DNA from: Clusia tigrina
Taxonomy: Eukaryota > Arthropoda > Insecta > Diptera > Clusiidae
Direction of reading: 5' to 3'
Length of the DNA stretch: 64,000 nucleotides
Assembly: GCA_920105625.2 (NCBI GenBank)
Contig: OV050032.1
Span: 110,964,542 to 111,028,541, forward strand
Shown here in pieces: positions 10,551 to 24,517 of the stretch. The notes beneath the pieces were generated by a model. That model searched no databases, was not told the origin of the DNA, and was given only the letters and a program-made list of their open reading frames with translations. Within the stretch, counting starts at the first letter, position 1. The number at the start of each line of letters is the position of its first letter. The position numbers and the translations under genes were made by a program.

Positions 10551-12118
10551 TTGCAACATACAAATGCTTGTAACTTTTTACTGGAGCGTCATAAAACCTT
10601 GAAATTTTGTAACAATAAAGTACCCGAGCATCTTGTCAATTTAAGCCATCGCTCAAAGCTATGCTACCCTTGAGTCCCAAATCAAACACTGATAAAACTC
10701 CAAATGGCCCTAACTTCTATATGGTACGTCCTACACCTATCAAAGTTGGCAACATACAAATGCTTGTAACTTTTTACTGGAGCGTCATAAAACCTTGAAA
10801 TTTTGTAACAATAAAGTACTCGAGCCTCTTGGCAATTTAGGCCATCGCTCAAAGCTATGCTACCCTTGAGTCCCAAATCAAACACTGATAAAGCTTCACA
10901 CGCCCCTAACTTCTATACGGTACGTCCTACACCTATCAAAGTTGGCAACATACAAATGCTTGTAACTTTTTACTGGAGCGTCAAAAAACCTTGAAATTTT
11001 GTAACAATAAAGTACTCGAGCCTCTTGTCAATTTAGACTATCACTCAAAGCTAAGCTACCCTTGAGTCCCAAATCAAACACTGATAAAACTTCAAATGGC
11101 CCTAACTTCTTTACGGTACGTCCTACACCTATCAAAGTTTGCAACATACAAATGCTTGTAACTTTTTACTGGAGCGTCATAAAACCTTGAAATTTTGTAA
11201 CAATAAAGTACTCGAGCCTCTTGTCAATTTAAGCTATCGCTCAAAGCTATGCTACCCTAGAGTCCCAAATCAAACACTGATAAAACTTCAAACGCCCCTA
11301 ACGTCTTTACGGTACGTCCTACACCTATCAAAGTTTGCAACATACATATGCTTGTAACTTTTTACTGGAGCGCCATAAAATCTTGAAATTTTGTAACAAT
11401 AAAGTACTCGATCATCTTGTCAATTTAAGCCATCGCTCAAAGCTATGCTACCCTAGAGTCCCAAATCAAACACTGATAAAACTTCAAATGGCCCTAACTT
11501 CTTTACGGTACGTCCTACACCTATCAAAGTTTGCAACATTCAAATGCTTGTAACTTTTTACTGGAGCGTCATAAAACCTTCAAATTTTGTAACAATAAAG
11601 TACTCGAGCCTCTTGTCAATTTAGGCCATCGTTCAAAGCTATGCTACCCTAGAGTCCCAAATCAAACACTGATAAAACTTCAAACGCCCCTAACTTCTAT
11701 ACGGTACGTCCTACACCTATCAAAGTTTGCAACATACAAATGCTTGTAACTTTTTACTGGAGCGTCATAAAACCTTGAAATTTTGTAACAATAAAGAACT
11801 CGAGCCTCTTGTCAATCTAAGCCATCGCTCAAAGCTATGCTATCATAGAGTCCCAAATCAAACACTGATAAAGCTTCAAACGCCTCTAACTTCTTTACGG
11901 TACGTCCTACACCTATCAAAGTTTGCAACATACAAATGCTTGTAACTTTTTACTGGAACGTCATAAAACCTTGAAATTTTGTAACAATAAAGTACTCGAG
12001 TCTCTTGTCAATTTAAGCTATCGCTCAAAGCTACGCTACCCTTGAGTCCCAAATCAAACACTGATAAAACTTCAAATGGCCCTAACTTTTATACGGTACG
12101 TCCTACACCAATCAAAGT
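10551..12118 (+). repeat. F-G-H-A-I-L-M-N monomer series
   Basis: Monomers start at 10551 (F), 10747 (G), 10943 (H), 11139 (A), 11335 (I, GCGCCATAAAATC), 11531 (L, AACATTC, CTTCAAATTTT), 11727 (M, TATCATAGAG) and 11923 (N, CTACGCTACC, ending CACCAATC). This is the first A-I-L-M run; similar runs recur near 23734, 28126, 33125, 41678 and 54651. It bridges the D-to-A cassettes and the O-P-Q-R cassettes to the right. Confidence 0.8.
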
Positions 12119-13930
12119 TTGCAACATACAAATGCTTGTAACTTTTTACTGGAGCGTCATAAAACATTGAAATTTTGTAACAATAAAGTACTCGAGTCTC
12201 TGGTCAATTTAGGCCATCGCTCAAAGCTATGCTACCCTTGAGTCCCAAATCAAACACTGATAAAACTTCAAACGCCCCTAACTTCTTTACGGTACGTCCT
12301 ACACCTATCAAAGTTTGCAACATACAAATGCTTGTACTGGAGCGCCATAAAACCTTGAAATTTTGTAACAATAAAGTACTCGAGCCTCTTGTCAATTTAA
12401 GCCATCGCTCAAAGCTATGCTACCCTTGAGTCCCATATCAAACACTGATAAAACTTCAAACGCCCCTAACTTCTATACGGTACGTCCTACACCTATCAAA
12501 GTTTGCAACATACAAATGCTTGTAACTTTTTACTGGAGCGCCATAAAACCTTGAAATTTTGTAACAATAAAGTACTCGAGCCTCTTGTCAATTTAAGCCA
12601 TCGCTCAAAGCTATGCTACCATTGAGTCCCAAATCAAACACTGATAAAACTCCAAACGCCCCTAACTTCTTTACGGTACGTCCTACACCTATCATAGTTT
12701 GCAACATAAAAATGCTTGTATCTTTTTACTGGAGCGTCATAAAACCTTGAAATTTTGTAACAATAAAGTACTCGAGCCTCTTGTCTGGAGCGTCATAAAA
12801 CCTTGAAATTTTGTAACAATAAAGTACTCGAGCCTCTTGTCAATTTAAGCTATCGCTCAAAGCTATGCTACCCTAGAGTCCCAAATCAAACACTGATAAA
12901 ACTTCAAACGCCCCTAATGTCTTTACGGTACGTCCTACACCTATCAAAGTTTGCAACATACAAATGCTTGTAACTTTTTACTGGAGCGTCATAAAACCTT
13001 GAAATTTTGTAACAATAAAGTACTCGAGCCTCTTGTCAATTTAAGCCATCGCTCAAAGCTATGCTACCCTTGAGTCCCAAATCAAACACTGATAAAACTT
13101 CAAACGCCCCTAACTTCTATACGGTACGTCCTACACCTATCAAAGTTGGCAACATACAAATGCTTGTAACTTTTTACTGGAGCGTCATAAAACCTTGAAA
13201 TTTTTTTACAATAAAGTACTCGAGATTCTTGGCAATTTAGGCCATCGCTCAAAGCTATGCTACCCTTGAGTCCCAAATCAAACACTGATAAAACTTCAAA
13301 AGCCCCTAACTTCTATACGGTACGTCCTACACCTATCAAAGTTGGCAACATACAAATGCTTGTAACTTTTTACTGGAGAGTCATAAAACCTTGAAATTTT
13401 GTAACAATAAAGTACTCGAGCCTCTTGTCAATTTAAGCTATCGCTCAAAGCTATGCTGCCCTAGAATCCCAAATCAAACACTGATAAAACTTCAAATGGC
13501 CCTAACTTCTATACGGTACGTCCTACACCTATCAAAGTTGGCAACATACAAATGCTTGTAACTTTTTACAGGAGCGTCAAAAAACCTTGAAATTTTGTAA
13601 CAATAAAGTACTCGAGCCTCTTGTCAATTTAGACTATCACTCAAAGCTATGCTACCCTTGAGTCCCAAATCAAACACTGATAAAACTTCAAATGGCCCTA
13701 ACTTCTTTATGGTACGTCCTACACCTATCAAAGTTTGCAACATACAAATGCTTGTAACTTTTTACTGGAGCGTCATAAAACCTTGAAATTTTGTAACAAT
13801 AAAGTACTCGAGCCTCTTGTCAATTTAAGCTATCGCTCAAAGCTATGCTACCCTAGAGTCCCAAATCAAACACTGATAAAACTTCAAACGCCCCTAACGT
13901 CTTTACGGTACGTCCTACACCAATCAAAGT
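12119..13930 (+). repeat. 1,812-bp tandem duplication, copy 1 (O-P-Q-R-S-J-K-H-A)
   Basis: Monomers start at 12119 (O), 12315 (P), 12503 (Q), 12699 (R, 252 bp), 12951 (S), 13147 (J), 13343 (K), 13539 (H) and 13735 (A). Nine monomers plus 56 bp in R and minus 8 bp in P gives 1,812, which fits the observed spacing exactly. J carries a local substitution cluster, TTTTTTTACAAT. Confidence 0.89.
12785..12840 (+). repeat. 56-bp internal partial duplication (first class R monomer)
   Basis: In the monomer starting at 12699, positions 31-86 (CTGGAGCG to CCTCTTGT) occur twice in tandem, at 12729-12784 and 12785-12840. The join reads CCTCTTGTCTGGAGCG. The repeated part includes the AT-rich stretch AAATTTTG...AATAAAG and the AGTACTCGAG site. 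This is the leftmost of 28 such monomers. Confidence 0.95.
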
Positions 13931-15742
13931 TTGCAACATACAAATGCTTGTAACTTTTTACTGGAGCGTCATAAAACATTGAAATTTTGTAACAATAAAG
14001 TACTCGAGTCTCTGGTCAATTTAGGCCATCGCTCAAAGCTATGCTACCCTTGAGTCCCAAATCAAACACTGATAAAACTTCAAACGCCCCTAACTTCTTT
14101 ACGGTACGTCCTACACCTATCAAAGTTTGCAACATTCAAATGCTTGTACTGGAGCGTCATAAAACCTTGAAATTTTGTAACAATAAAGTACTCGAGCCTC
14201 TTGTCAATTTAAGCCATCGCTCAAAGCTATGCTACCCTTGAGTCCCATATCAAACACTGATAAAACTTCAAACGCCCCTAACTTGTATACGGTACGTCCT
14301 ACACCTATCAAAGTTTGCAACATACAAATGCTTGTAACTTTTTACTGGAGCGCCATAAAACCTTGAAATTTTGTAACAATAAAGTACTCGAGCCTCTTGT
14401 CAATTTAAGCCATCGCTCAAAGCTATGCTACCATTGAGTCCCAAATCAAACACTGATAAAACTTCAAACGCCCCTAACTTCTTTACGGTACGTCCTACAC
14501 CTATCATAGTTTGCAAGATACAAATGCTTGTATCTTTTTACTGGAGCGTCATAAAACCTTGAAATTTTGTAACAATAAAGTACTCGAGCCTCTTGTCTGG
14601 AGCGTCATAAAACCTTGAAATTTTGTAACAATAAAGTACTCGAGCCTCTTGTCAATTTAAGCTATCGCTCAAAGCTATGCTACCCTAGAGTCCCAAATCA
14701 AACACTGATAAAACTTCAAACGCCCCTAATGTATTTACGGTACGTCCTACACCTATCAAAGTTTGCAACATACAAATGCTTGTAACTTTTTACTGGAGCG
14801 TCATAAAACCTTGAAATTTTGTAACAATAAAGTACTCGAGCCTCTTGTCAATTTAAGCCATCGCTCAAAGCTATGCTACCCCTGAGTCCCAAATCAAACA
14901 CTGATAAAACTTCAAACGCCCCTAACTTCTATACGGTACGTCCTACACCTATCAAAGTTGGCAACATACAAATGCTTGTAACTTTTTACTGGAGCGTCAT
15001 AAAACCTTGAAATTTTGTAACAATAAAGTACTCGAGATTCTTGGCAATTTAGGCCATCGCTCAAAGCTATGCTACCCTTGAGTCCCAAATCAAACACTGA
15101 TAAAACTTCAAACGCCCCTAACTTCTATACGGTACGTCCTACACCTATCAAAGTTGGCAACATACAAATGCTTGTAACTTTTTACTGGAGAGTCATAAAA
15201 CCTTGAAATTTTGTAACAATAAAGTACTCGAGCCTCTTGTCAATTTAAGCTATCGCTCAAAGCTATGCTGCCCTAGAATCCCAAATCAAACACTGATAAA
15301 ACTTCAAATGGCCCTAACTTCTATACGGTACGTCCTACACCTATCAAAGTTGGCAACATACAAATGCTTGTAACTTTTTACTGGAGCGTCAAAAAACCTT
15401 GAAATTTTGTAACAATAAAGTACTCGAGCCTCTTGTCAATTTAGACTATCACTCAAAGCTATGCTACCCTTGAGTCAGAAATCAAACACTGTTAAAACTT
15501 CAAATGGCCCTAACTTCTTTACGGTACGTCCTACACCTATCAAAGTTTGCAACATACAAATGCTTGTAACTTTTTACTGGAGCGTCATAAAACCTTGAAA
15601 TTTTGTAACAATAAAGTACTCGAGCCTCTTGTCAATTTAAGCTATCGCTCAAAGCTATGCTACCCTAGAGTCCCAAATCAAACACTGATAAAACTTCAAA
15701 CGCCCCTAACGTCTTTACGGTACGTCCTACACCTATCAAAGT
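13931..15742 (+). repeat. 1,812-bp tandem duplication, copy 2
   Basis: The order, the P deletion and the R insertion are the same as in the copy starting at 12119. About fifteen differences are visible, such as AACATTCAAATG, CTTGTATACGG, TAATGTATTTAC, CCCCTGAGTC and GAGTCAGAAATC in this copy. The last A of copy 1 ends CACCAATC, a class N ending, so the join probably lies at the end of that monomer. Confidence 0.88.
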
Positions 15743-18541
15743 TTGCAACATACAAATGCTTGTAACTTTTTACTGGAGCGCCATAAAATCTTGAAATTTT
15801 GTAAAAATAAAGTACTCGATCATCTTGTCAATTTAAGCCATCGCTCAAAACTATGCTACCCTAGAGTCCCAAATCAAACACTGATAAAACTTCAAATGGC
15901 CCTAACTTCTTTACGGTACGTCCTACACCTATCAAAGTTTGCAACATTCAAATGCTTGTAACTTTTTACTGGAGCGTCATAAAACCTTCAAATTTTGTAA
16001 CAATAAAGTGCTCGAGCCTCTTGTCAATTTAGGCCATCGTTCAAAGCTATGCTACCCTAGGTCCCAAATCAAACACTGATAAAACTTCAAACGCCTCTAA
16101 CTTCTTTACGGTACGTCCTACACCTATCAAAGTTTGCAACATACAAATGCTTGTAACTTTTTACTGGAGCGTCATAAAACCTTGAAATTTTGTAACAATA
16201 AAGTACCCGATCATCTTGTCAATTTAAGCCATCGCTCAAAGCTATGCTACCCTTGAGTCCCAAATCAAACACTGATAAAACTTCACACGCCCATAACTTC
16301 TATACGGTACGTCCTACACCTATCAAAGTTGGCAACATACAAATGCTTGTAACTTTTTACTGGAGCGTCATAAAACCTTGAAATTTTGTAACAATAAAGT
16401 ACTCGAGCCTCTTGTCAATTTAGACTATCATTCAAAGCTATGCTACCCTTGAGTCCCAAATCAAACACTGATAAAACTTCAAATGGCCCTAACTTCTTTA
16501 CGGTACGTCCTACACCTATCAAAGTTTGCAACATACAAATGCTCGTAACTTTTTACTGGAGCGTCATAAAACCTTGAAATTTTGTAACAATAAAGTACTC
16601 GAGCCTGTTGTCAATTTAAGCTATCGCTCAAAGCTATGCTACTCTAGAGTCCCAAATCAAACACTGCTAAAACTTCAAACGCCCCTAACGTCTTTACGGT
16701 ACGTCCTACACCTATCAAAGTTTGCAACATACAAATGCTTGTAACTTTTTACTGGAGCGCCATAAAATCTTGAAATTTTGTAACAATAAAGTACTCGATC
16801 ATCTTGTCAATTTAAGCCATCGCTCAAAGCTATGCTACCCTAGAGTCCCAAATCAAACACTGATAAAACTTCAAACGCCCCTAACTTCTATACGGTACGT
16901 CCTACACCTATCAAAGTTTGCAACATACAAATGCTTGTAACTTTTTACTGGAGCGCCATAAAACCTTGAAATTTTGTAACAATAAAGTACTCGAGCCTCT
17001 TGTCAATTTAAGCCATCGCTCAAAGCTATGCTACCATTGAGTCCCAAATCAAACACTGATAAAACTTCAAACGCCCCTAACTTCTTTACGGTACGTCCTA
17101 CACCTATCATAGTTTGCAACATACAAATGCTTGTATCTTTTTACTGGAGCGTCATAAAACCTTGAAATTTTGTAACAATAAAGTACTCGAGCCTCTTGTC
17201 TGGAGCGTCATAAAACCTTGAAATTTTGTAACAATAAAGTACTCGAGCCTCTTGTCAATTTAAGCTATCGCTCAAAGCTATGCTACCCTAGAGTCCCAAA
17301 TCAAACACTGATAAAACTTCAAACGCCCCTAACGTCTTTACGGTACGTCCTACACCTATCAAAGTTTGCAACATACAAATGCTTGTAACTTTTTACTGGA
17401 GCGTCATAAAACCTTGAAATTTTGTAACAATAAAGTACTCGAGCCTCTTGTCAATTTAAGCCATCGCTCAAAGCTATGCTACCCTTGAGTCCCAAATCAA
17501 ACACTGATAAAACTTCAAACGCCCCTAACTTCTATACGGTACGTCCTACACCTATCAAAGTTGGCAACATACAAATGCTTGTAACTTTTTACTGGAGCGT
17601 CATAAAACCTTGAAATTTTGTAACAATAAAGTACTCGAGATTCTTGGCAATTTAGGCCATCGCTCAAAGCTATGCTACCCTTGAGTCCCAAATCAAACAC
17701 TGATAAAACTTCAAACGCCCCTAACTTCTATACGGTACGTCCTACACCTATCAAAGTTGGCAACATACAAATGCTTGTAACTTTTTACTGGAGAGTCATA
17801 AAACCTTGAAATTTTGTAACAATAAAGTACTCGAGCCTCTTGTCAATTTAAGCTATCGCTCAAAGCTATGCTACCCTAGAATCCCAAATCAAACACTGAT
17901 AAAACTTCAAATGGCCCTAACTTCTATACGGTACGTCCTACACCTATCAAAGTTGGCAACATACAAATGCTTGTAACTTTTTACTGGAGCGTCATAAAAC
18001 CTTGAAATTTTGTAACAATAAAGTACTCGAGCCTCTTGTCAATTTAAGCTATCGATCAAAGCTATGCTACCCTAGAGTCCCAAATCAAACACTGATAAAA
18101 CTTCAACTGGTCCTAACTTCTTTACGGTACGGCTTACACCTATCAAAGTTTGCAACATACAAATGCTTGTAACTTTTTACTGGAGCGTCATAAAACCTTG
18201 AAATTTTGTAACAATAAAGTACCCGAGCATCTTGTCAATTTAAGCCATCGCTCAACGCTATGCTACCCTTGAGTCCGAAATCAAACACTGATAAAGCTTC
18301 ACACGTCCCTAACTTCTATACGGTACGTCCTACACCTATCAAAGTTGGCAACATACAAATGCTTGTAACTTTTTACAGGAGCGTCAAAAAACCTTGAAAT
18401 TTTGTAACAATAAAGTACTCGAGCCTCTTGTCAATTTAGACTATCACTCAAAGCTATGCTACCCTTGAGTCCCAAATCAAACACTGATAAAACTTCAAAC
18501 GCCCCTAACGTCTTTACGGTACGTCCTACACCAATCAAAGT
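15743..18541 (+). repeat. Bridging series I-L-F-H-A-I-Q-R-S-J-K-E-F-H
   Basis: Monomers start at 15743 (I), 15939 (L, 195 bp, with CCTAGGTCCC lacking one base), 16134 (F), 16330 (H), 16526 (A), 16722 (I), 16918 (Q), 17114 (R), 17366 (S), 17562 (J), 17758 (K), 17954 (E), 18150 (F) and 18346. The last is a hybrid: H on the left (TTTTACAGGAGCG, AGACTATCACTC) and A on the right (AACGTC), ending CACCAATC. Confidence 0.78.
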
Positions 18542-20549
18542 TTGCAACATACAAATGCTTGTAACTTTTTACTGGAGCGTCATAAAACATTGAAATTTTG
18601 TAACAATAAAGTACTCGAGTCTCTGGTCAATTTAGGCCATCGCTCAAAGCTATGCTACCCTTGAGTCCCAAATCAAACACTGATAAAACTTCAAACGCCC
18701 CTAACTTCTTTACGGTACGTCCTACACCTATCAAAGTTTGCAACATTCAAATGCTTGTACTGGAGCGTCATAAAACCTTGAAATTTTGTAACAATAAAGT
18801 ACTCGAGCCTCTTGTCAATTTAAGCCATCGCTCAAAGCTATGCTACCCTTGAGTCCCATATCAAACACTGATAAAACTTCAAACGCCCCTAACTTCTATA
18901 CGGTACGTCCTACACCTATCAAAGTTTGCAACATACAAATGCTTGTAACTTTTTACTGGAGCGCCATAAAACCTTGAAATTTTGTAACAATAAAGTACTC
19001 GAGCCTCTTGTCAATTTAAGCCATCGCTCAAAGCTATGCTACCATTGAGTCCCAAATCAAACACTGATAAAACTTCAAACGCCCCTAACTTCTTTACGGT
19101 ACGTCCTACACCTATCATAGTTTGCAACATACAACTGCTTGTATCTTTTTACTGGAGCGTCATAAAACCTTGAAATTTTGTAACAATAAAGTACTCGAGC
19201 CTCTTGTCTGGAGCGTCATAAAACCTTGATATTTTGTAACAATAAAGTACTCGAGCCTCTTGTCAATTTAAGCTATCGCTCAAAGCTATGCTACCCTAGA
19301 GTCCCAAATCAAACACTGATAAAACATCAAACGCCCCTAATGTCTTTACGGTACGTCCTACACCTATCAAAGTTTGCAACATACAAATGCTTGTAACTTT
19401 TTACTGGAGCGTCATAAAACCTTGAAATTTTGTAACAATAAAGTACTCGAGCCTCTTGTCAATTTAAGCCATCGCTCAAAGCTATGCTACCCTTGAGTCC
19501 CAAATCAAACACTGATAAAACTTCAAACGCCCCTAACTTCTATACGGTACGTCCTACACCTATCAAAGTTGGCAACATACAAATGCTTGTAACTTTTTAC
19601 TGGAGCGTCATAAAACCTTGAAATTTTGTAACAATAAAGTACTCGAGATTCTTGGCAATTTAGGCCATCGCTCAAAGCTATGCTACCCTTGAGTCCCAAA
19701 TCAAACACTGATAAAACTTCAAACGCCCCTAACTTCTATACGGTACGTCCTACACCTATCAAAGTTGGCAACATACAAATGCTTGTAACTTTTTACTGGA
19801 GAGTCATAAAACCTTGAAATTTTGTAACAATAAAGTACTCGAGCCTCTTGTCAATTTAAGCTATCGCTCAAAGCTATGCTGCCCTAGAATCCCAAATCAA
19901 ACACTGATAAAACTTCAAATGGCCCTAACTTCTATACGGTACGTCCTACACCTATCAAAGTTGGCAACATACAAATGCTTGTAACTTTTTACTGGAGCGT
20001 CAAAAAACCTTGAAATTTTGTAACAATAAAGTACTCGAGCCACTTGTCAATTTAGACTATCACTCAAAGCTATGCTACCCTTGAGTCCCAAATCAAACAC
20101 TGATAAAACTTCAAATGGCCCTAACTTCTTTACGGTACGTCCTACACCTATCAAAGTTTGCAACATACAAATGCTTGTAACTTTTTACTGGAGCGTCATA
20201 AAACCTTGAAATTTTGTAACAATAAAGTACTCGAGCCTCTTGTCAATTTAAGCTATCGCTCAAAGCTATGCTACCCTAGAGTCCCAAATCAAACACTGAT
20301 AAAACTTCAAACGCCCCTAACGTCTTTACGGTACGTCCTACACCTATCAAAGTTTGCAACATACAAATGCTTGTAACTTTTTACTGGAGCGCCATAAAAT
20401 CTTGAAATTTTGTAAAAATAAAGTACTCGATCATCTTGTCAATTTAAGCCATCGCTCAAAGCTATGCTACCCTAGAGTCCCAAATCAAACACTGATAAAA
20501 CTTCAAATGGCCCTAACTTCTTTACGGTACGTCCTACACCTATCAAAGT
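18542..20549 (+). repeat. Copy of 13,931-15,938, displaced by 4,611 bp
   Basis: The series O-P-Q-R-S-J-K-H-A-I starts at 18542 and matches the series from 13931 at constant spacing. Shared private marks include AACATTCAAATG before the P deletion, GCTGCCCTAGAATCC in K, and TTTTGTAAAAATAAAG in I (15743 and 20354). After 20550 the two diverge in register, because the L monomer present at 15939 is missing here. Confidence 0.84.
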
Positions 20550-23500
20550 TTGCAACATACAAATGCTTGTAACTTTTTACTGGAGCGTCATAAAACCTTG
20601 AAATTTTGTAACAATAAAGTACCCGATCATCTTGTCAATTTAAGCCATCGCTCAAAGCTATGCTACCCTTGAGTCCCAAATCAAACACTGATAAAACTTC
20701 ACACGCCCCTAACTTCTATACGGTACGTCCTACACCTATCAAAGTTGGCAACATACAAATGCTTGTAACTTTTTACTGGAGCGTCATAAAACCTTGAAAT
20801 TTTGTAACAATAAAGTACTCGAGCCTCTTGTCAATTTAGACTATCATTCAAAGCTATGCTACCCTTGAGTCCCAAATCAAACACTGATAAAACTTCAAAT
20901 GGCCCTAACTTCTTTACGGTACGTCCTACACCTATCAAAGTTTGCAACATACAAATGCTCGTAACTTTTTACTGGAGCGTCATAAAACCTTGAAATTTTG
21001 TAACAATAAAGTAGTCGAGCCTGTTGTCAATTTAAGCTATCGCTCAAAGCTATGCTACTCTAGAGTCCCAAATCAAACACTGATAAAACTTCAAACGCCC
21101 CTAACGTCTTTACGGTACGTCCTACACCTATCAAAGTTTGCAACATACAAATGCTTGTAACTTTTTACTGGAGCGCCATAAAATCTTGAAATTTTGTAAC
21201 AATAAAGTACTCGATCATCTTGTCAATTTAAGCCATCGCTCAAAGCTATGCTACCCTAGAGTCCCAAATCAAACACTGATAAAACTTTAAACGCCCCTAA
21301 CTTCTATACGGTACGTCCTACACCTATCAAAGTTTGCAACATACAAATGCTTGTAACTTTTTACTGGAGCGTCATAAAACCTTGAAATTTTGTAACAATA
21401 AAGTACTCGAGTCTCTTGTCAATTTAAGCTATCGCTCAAAGCTACGCTACCCTTGAGTCCCAAATCAAACACTGATAAAACTTCAAATGGCCCTAACTTT
21501 TATACGGTACGTCCTACACCAATCAAAGTTTGCAACATACAAATGCTTGTAACTTTTTACTGGAGCGTCATAAAACATTGAAATTTTGTAACAATAAAGT
21601 ACTCGAGTCTCTGGTCAATTTAGGCCATCGCTCAAAGCTATGCTACCCTTGAGTCCCAAATCAAACACTGATAAAACTTCAAACGCCCCTAACTTCTTTA
21701 CGGTACGTCCTACACCTATCAAAGTTTGCAACATACAAATGCTTGTACTGGAGCGTCATAAAACCTTGAAATTTTGTAACAATAAAGTACTCGAGCCTCT
21801 TGTCAATTTAAGCCATCGCTCAAAGCTATGCTACTGTTGAGTCCCATATCAAACACTGATAAAATTTCAAACGCCCCTAACTTCTATACGGTACGTCCTA
21901 CACCTATCAAAGTTTGCAACATACAAATGCTTGTAACTTTTTACTGGAGCGCCATAAAACCTTGAAATTTTGTAACAATAAAGTACTCGAGCCTCTTGTC
22001 AATTTAAGCCATCGCTCAAAGCTATGCTACCATTGAGTCCCAAATCAAACACTGATAAAACTTCAAACGCCCCTAACTTCTTTACGGTACGTCCTACACC
22101 TATCATAGTTTGCAACATACAAACGCTTGTATCTTTTTACTGGAGCATCATAAAACCTTGAAATTTTGTAACAATAAAGTACTCGAGCCTCTTGTCTGGA
22201 GCGTCATAAAACCTTGAAATTTTGTAACAATAAAGTACTCGAGCCTCTTGTCAATTTAAGCTATCGCTCAAAGCTATGCTACCCTAGAGTCCCAAATCAA
22301 ACACTGATAAAACTTCAAACGCCCCTAACGTCTTTACGGTACGTCCTACACCTATCAAAGTTTGCAACATACAAATGCTTGTAACTTTTTACTGGAGCGT
22401 CATAAAACCTTGAAATTTTGTAACAATAAAGTACTCGAGCCTCTTGTCAATTTAAGCCATCGCTCAAAGCTATGCTACCCTTGAGTCCCAAATCAAACAC
22501 TGATAAAACTTCAAACGCCCCTAACTTCTATACGGTACGTCCTACACCTATCAAAGTTGGCAACATACAAATGCTTGTAACTTTTTACTGGAGCGTCATA
22601 AAACCTTGAAATTTTGTAACAATAAAGTACTCGAGATTCTTGGCAATTTAGGCCATCGCTCAAAGCTATGCTACCCTTGAGTCCCAAATCAAACACTGAT
22701 AAAACTTCAAACGCCCCTAACTTCTATACGGTACGTCCTACACCTATCAAAGTTGGCAACATACAAATGCTTGTAACTTTTTACTGGAGAGTCATAAAAC
22801 CTTGAAATTTTGTAACAATAAAGTACTCGAGCCTCTTGTCAATTTAAGCTATCGCTCAAAGCTATGCTACCCTAGAATCCCAAATCAAACACTGATAAAA
22901 CTTCAAATGGCCCTAACTTCTATACGGTACGTCCTACACCTATCAAAGTTGGCAACATACAAATGCTTGTAACTTTTTACTGGAGCGTCATAAAACCTTG
23001 AAATTTTGTAACAATAAAGTACTCGAGCCTCTTGTCAATTTAAGCTATCGATCAAAGCTATGCTACCCTAGAGTCCCAAATCAAACACTGATAAAACTTC
23101 AAATGGTCCTAACTTCTTTACGGTACGGCTTACACCTATCAAAGTTTGCAACATACAAATGCTTGTAACTTTTTACTGGAGCGTCATAAAACCTTGAAAT
23201 TTTGTAACAATAAAGTACCCGAGCATCTTGTCAATTTAAGCCATCGCTCAACGCTATGCTACCCTTGAGTCCCAAATCAAACACTGATAAAACTCCAAAT
23301 GGCCCTAGCTTCTCTATGGTACGTCCTACACCTGTCAAAGTTGGCAACATACAAATGCTTGTAACTTTTTACTGGAGCGTCATTAAACCTTGAAATTTTG
23401 TAACAATAAAGTACTCGAGCCTCTTGGCAATTTAGGCCATCGCTCAAAGCTATGCTTCCCTTGAGTCCCAAATCAAACACTGATAAAGCTTCACACGCCC

Positions 23501-23733
23501 CTAACTTCTATACGGTACGTCCTACACCTATCAAAGTTGGCAACATACAAATGCTTGTAACTTTTTACTGGAGCGTCATAAAACCTTGAAATTTTGTAAC
23601 AATAAAGTACTCGAGCCTCTTGTCAATTTAGACTATCACTCAAAGCTATGCTACCCTTGAGTCCCAAATCAAACACTGATAAAACTTCAAATGGCCCTAA
23701 CTTATTTACGGTACGTCCTACACCTATCAAAGT
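20550..23733 (+). repeat. F-H-A-I-N-O-P-Q-R-S-J-K-E-F-G-H series
   Basis: Monomers start at 20550, 20746, 20942, 21138, 21334, 21530, 21726, 21914, 22110 (R), 22362, 22558, 22754, 22950, 23146, 23342 and 23538. Units 20550-21137 match 16134-16721 (GCTCGTAAC, GCCTGTTGTC). Units 21530-22949 match 18542-19961 at 2,988-bp spacing. The final E-F-G-H matches 10355-11138, including the TTCACACGCC marks. Confidence 0.8.
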
Positions 23734-24517
23734 TTGCAACATAGAAATGCTTGTAACTTTTTACTGCAGCGTCATAAAACCTTGAAATTTTGTAACAATA
23801 AAGTACTCGAGCCTCTTGTCAAATTAAGCTATCGCTCAAAGCTATGCTACCCTAGAGTCCCAAATCAAACACTGATAAAACTTCAAACGCCCCTAACGTC
23901 TTTACGGTACGTCCTACACCTATCAAAGTTTGCAACATACAAATGATTGTAACTTTTTACTGGAGCGCCATAAAATCTTGAAATTTTGTAACAATAAAGT
24001 ACTCGATCATCTTGTCAATTTAAGCCGTCGCTCAAAGCTATGCTACCCTAGAGTCCCAAATCAAACACTGATAAAACTTCAAATGGCCCTAACTTCTTTA
24101 CGGTACGTCCTACACCTATCCAAGTTTGCAACATTCAAATGCTTGTAACTTTTTACTGGAGCGTCATAAAACCTTCAAATTTTGTAACAATAAAGTACTC
24201 GAGCCTCTTGTCAATTTAGGCCATCGTTCAAAGCTATGCTACCCTAGAGTCCCAAATCAAACACTGATAAAACTTCAAACGCCCCTAACTTCTATACGGT
24301 ACGTCCTACACCTATCAAAGTTTGCAACATACAAATGCTTGTAACTTTTTACTGGAGCGTCATAAAACCTTGAAATTTTGTAACAATAAAGTACTCGAGC
24401 CTCTTGTCAATTTAAGCCATCGCTCAAAGCTATGCTACCATAGAGTCCCAAATCAAACACTGATAAAACTTCAAACGCCTCTAACTTCTTTACGGTACGT
24501 CCTACACCTATCAAAGT
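23734..24517 (+). repeat. A-I-L-M block with private marks
   Basis: The A unit at 23734 has AACATAGAAATGC, TTTTTACTGCAGCG and GTCAAATTAAGC, and the I unit at 23930 ends TATCCAAGT. The same marks reappear at 28126-28517, 4,392 bp downstream, so these two blocks are recent copies. In the second block the L unit at 28518 passes directly into the end of M. Confidence 0.84.

Noticed and set aside
12785..12840. The 56-bp insertion as a mobile element
   Set aside because: It is an exact tandem copy of positions 31-86 of the same monomer, with no terminal inverted repeats or foreign sequence.
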